This document shows, piece after piece, positions 63,676-64,000 of a stretch of 64,000 nt of DNA. The position numbers were made by a program, and so were the translations under genes. The DNA is from Arthrobacter saudimassiliensis. Lineage in GTDB: Bacteria; Actinomycetota; Actinomycetes; Actinomycetales; Micrococcaceae. Below the pieces are notes generated by a model, which was not told the DNA's origin, made no database searches, and saw nothing but the letters and a program-made list of their open reading frames with translations. The stretch spans positions 1 to 64,000 of the forward strand of contig LN483071.1 in the NCBI GenBank assembly GCA_900016675.1, read 5' to 3'. The first letter of the stretch is position 1, and each line of letters starts with the position of its first letter.

Positions 63676-64000
63676 TTACGGGGCTGCGGGGGGCGGAACC
63701 GGAGCCCCGGCGAGGGCCTGGACCAGGGTGGGCAGCAGCGCCCGGAAGGCCTGCCCGCGGTGGCTGATCGCGTTCTTCTCGGCAGGCGACAGCTCGGCGG
63801 TGCTGCGCTGGGACCCTTCCGGCGCGAGGATGGGATCGTAGCCGAAGCCGCCGGCGCCCCGCGGGGCCTGCAGCAGCGTGCCGCGCAGTTCGCCGCGCTC
63901 CACGTGCTCCCCCGCTCCGCCCGGCAGCGCCAGGGCGGCGGCGCACACGAAGGCCGCCGAGCGGTGCTCGGGGGCGATGTCGGCCAGCTGTGCCAGCAGC
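63676..64000 (-). CDS. rdgB: Non-canonical purine NTP pyrophosphatase (partial, 5' end beyond window)
   Basis: The C-terminal 107 residues of a HAM1/RdgB protein that removes ITP, dITP and XTP from the nucleotide pool. RSAAFVCAAALALP, GGFGYDPILAPEG, STAELSPAEKNAISHRGQAFRAL are diagnostic. The start codon lies to the right of the window. DedA follows 18 nt after its stop on the same strand. Confidence 0.92.
   Translation of the reverse strand, partial: LLAQLADIAPEHRSAAFVCAAALALPGGAGEHVERGELRGTLLQAPRGAGGFGYDPILAPEGSQRSTAELSPAEKNAISHRGQAFRALLPTLVQALAGAPVPPPAAP

Overview
The window is a strongly G+C-rich, gene-dense chromosomal segment with the look of an actinobacterium of the Arthrobacter/Micrococcaceae kind. 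Supporting signs are GTG starts, many start codons sitting 6-8 nt after a TAnnnT -10 box (leaderless mRNAs), a short 519-residue MetG, Mqo, NrtR-type NAD control, and ATGA stop/start overlaps. The genus is an inference. I see no phage, insertion sequence, CRISPR array or rRNA.

Layout. 1-5.3 kb: leuB-ilvE-MBL hydrolase operon (minus), divergent from a NarL-type two-component pair (plus). 5.3-13.5 kb: an MmcQ-like protein, a MacB-like ABC pair, a small helical protein, metG and a second FtsX-type ABC pair. 13.7-21.3 kb: serA and the ilvB-ilvN-ilvC operon, preceded by an unlisted leader peptide plus attenuator, then ilvD. With leuB and ilvE this makes most of branched-chain amino acid synthesis. 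21.5-25.1 kb: hypotheticals, a hydroxyacid dehydrogenase, tRNA-Lys(CTT), MarR divergent from bcp, tRNA-Leu(TAG). 25.3-32.7 kb: a peptide/nickel-type ABC importer with two paralogous lipoproteins and a fused double ATPase. 32.8-42.3 kb: mqo, an orphan RND permease, an LLM oxidoreductase with its MarR regulator, an MFS exporter and an M20 peptidase.

42.4-48.3 kb is a tightly coupled NAD synthesis operon nrtR-nadA-nadB-nadC-nifS (minus), with an NrtR-like box upstream. 48.4-52.3 kb has an Lrp/AsnC regulator divergent from a 2-oxoacid dehydrogenase operon whose E2 is reduced to a lone lipoyl domain followed by an alpha/beta hydrolase. 52.5-64 kb holds a soluble Ser/Thr kinase, a 50-residue acidic protein, an MFS transporter, sbcDC, an aquaporin with a long disordered tail, a degenerate ADP-ribosylglycohydrolase-like protein, a DnaQ-BRCT exonuclease, a DedA protein and the 3' part of rdgB.

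Most of the window is conserved housekeeping sequence. The parts most worth follow-up are the leaderless ilv leader peptide, the split or truncated E2, the metal-site-less ADP-ribosylglycohydrolase homologue, and several operator-like palindromes at amino-acid and NAD gene promoters.
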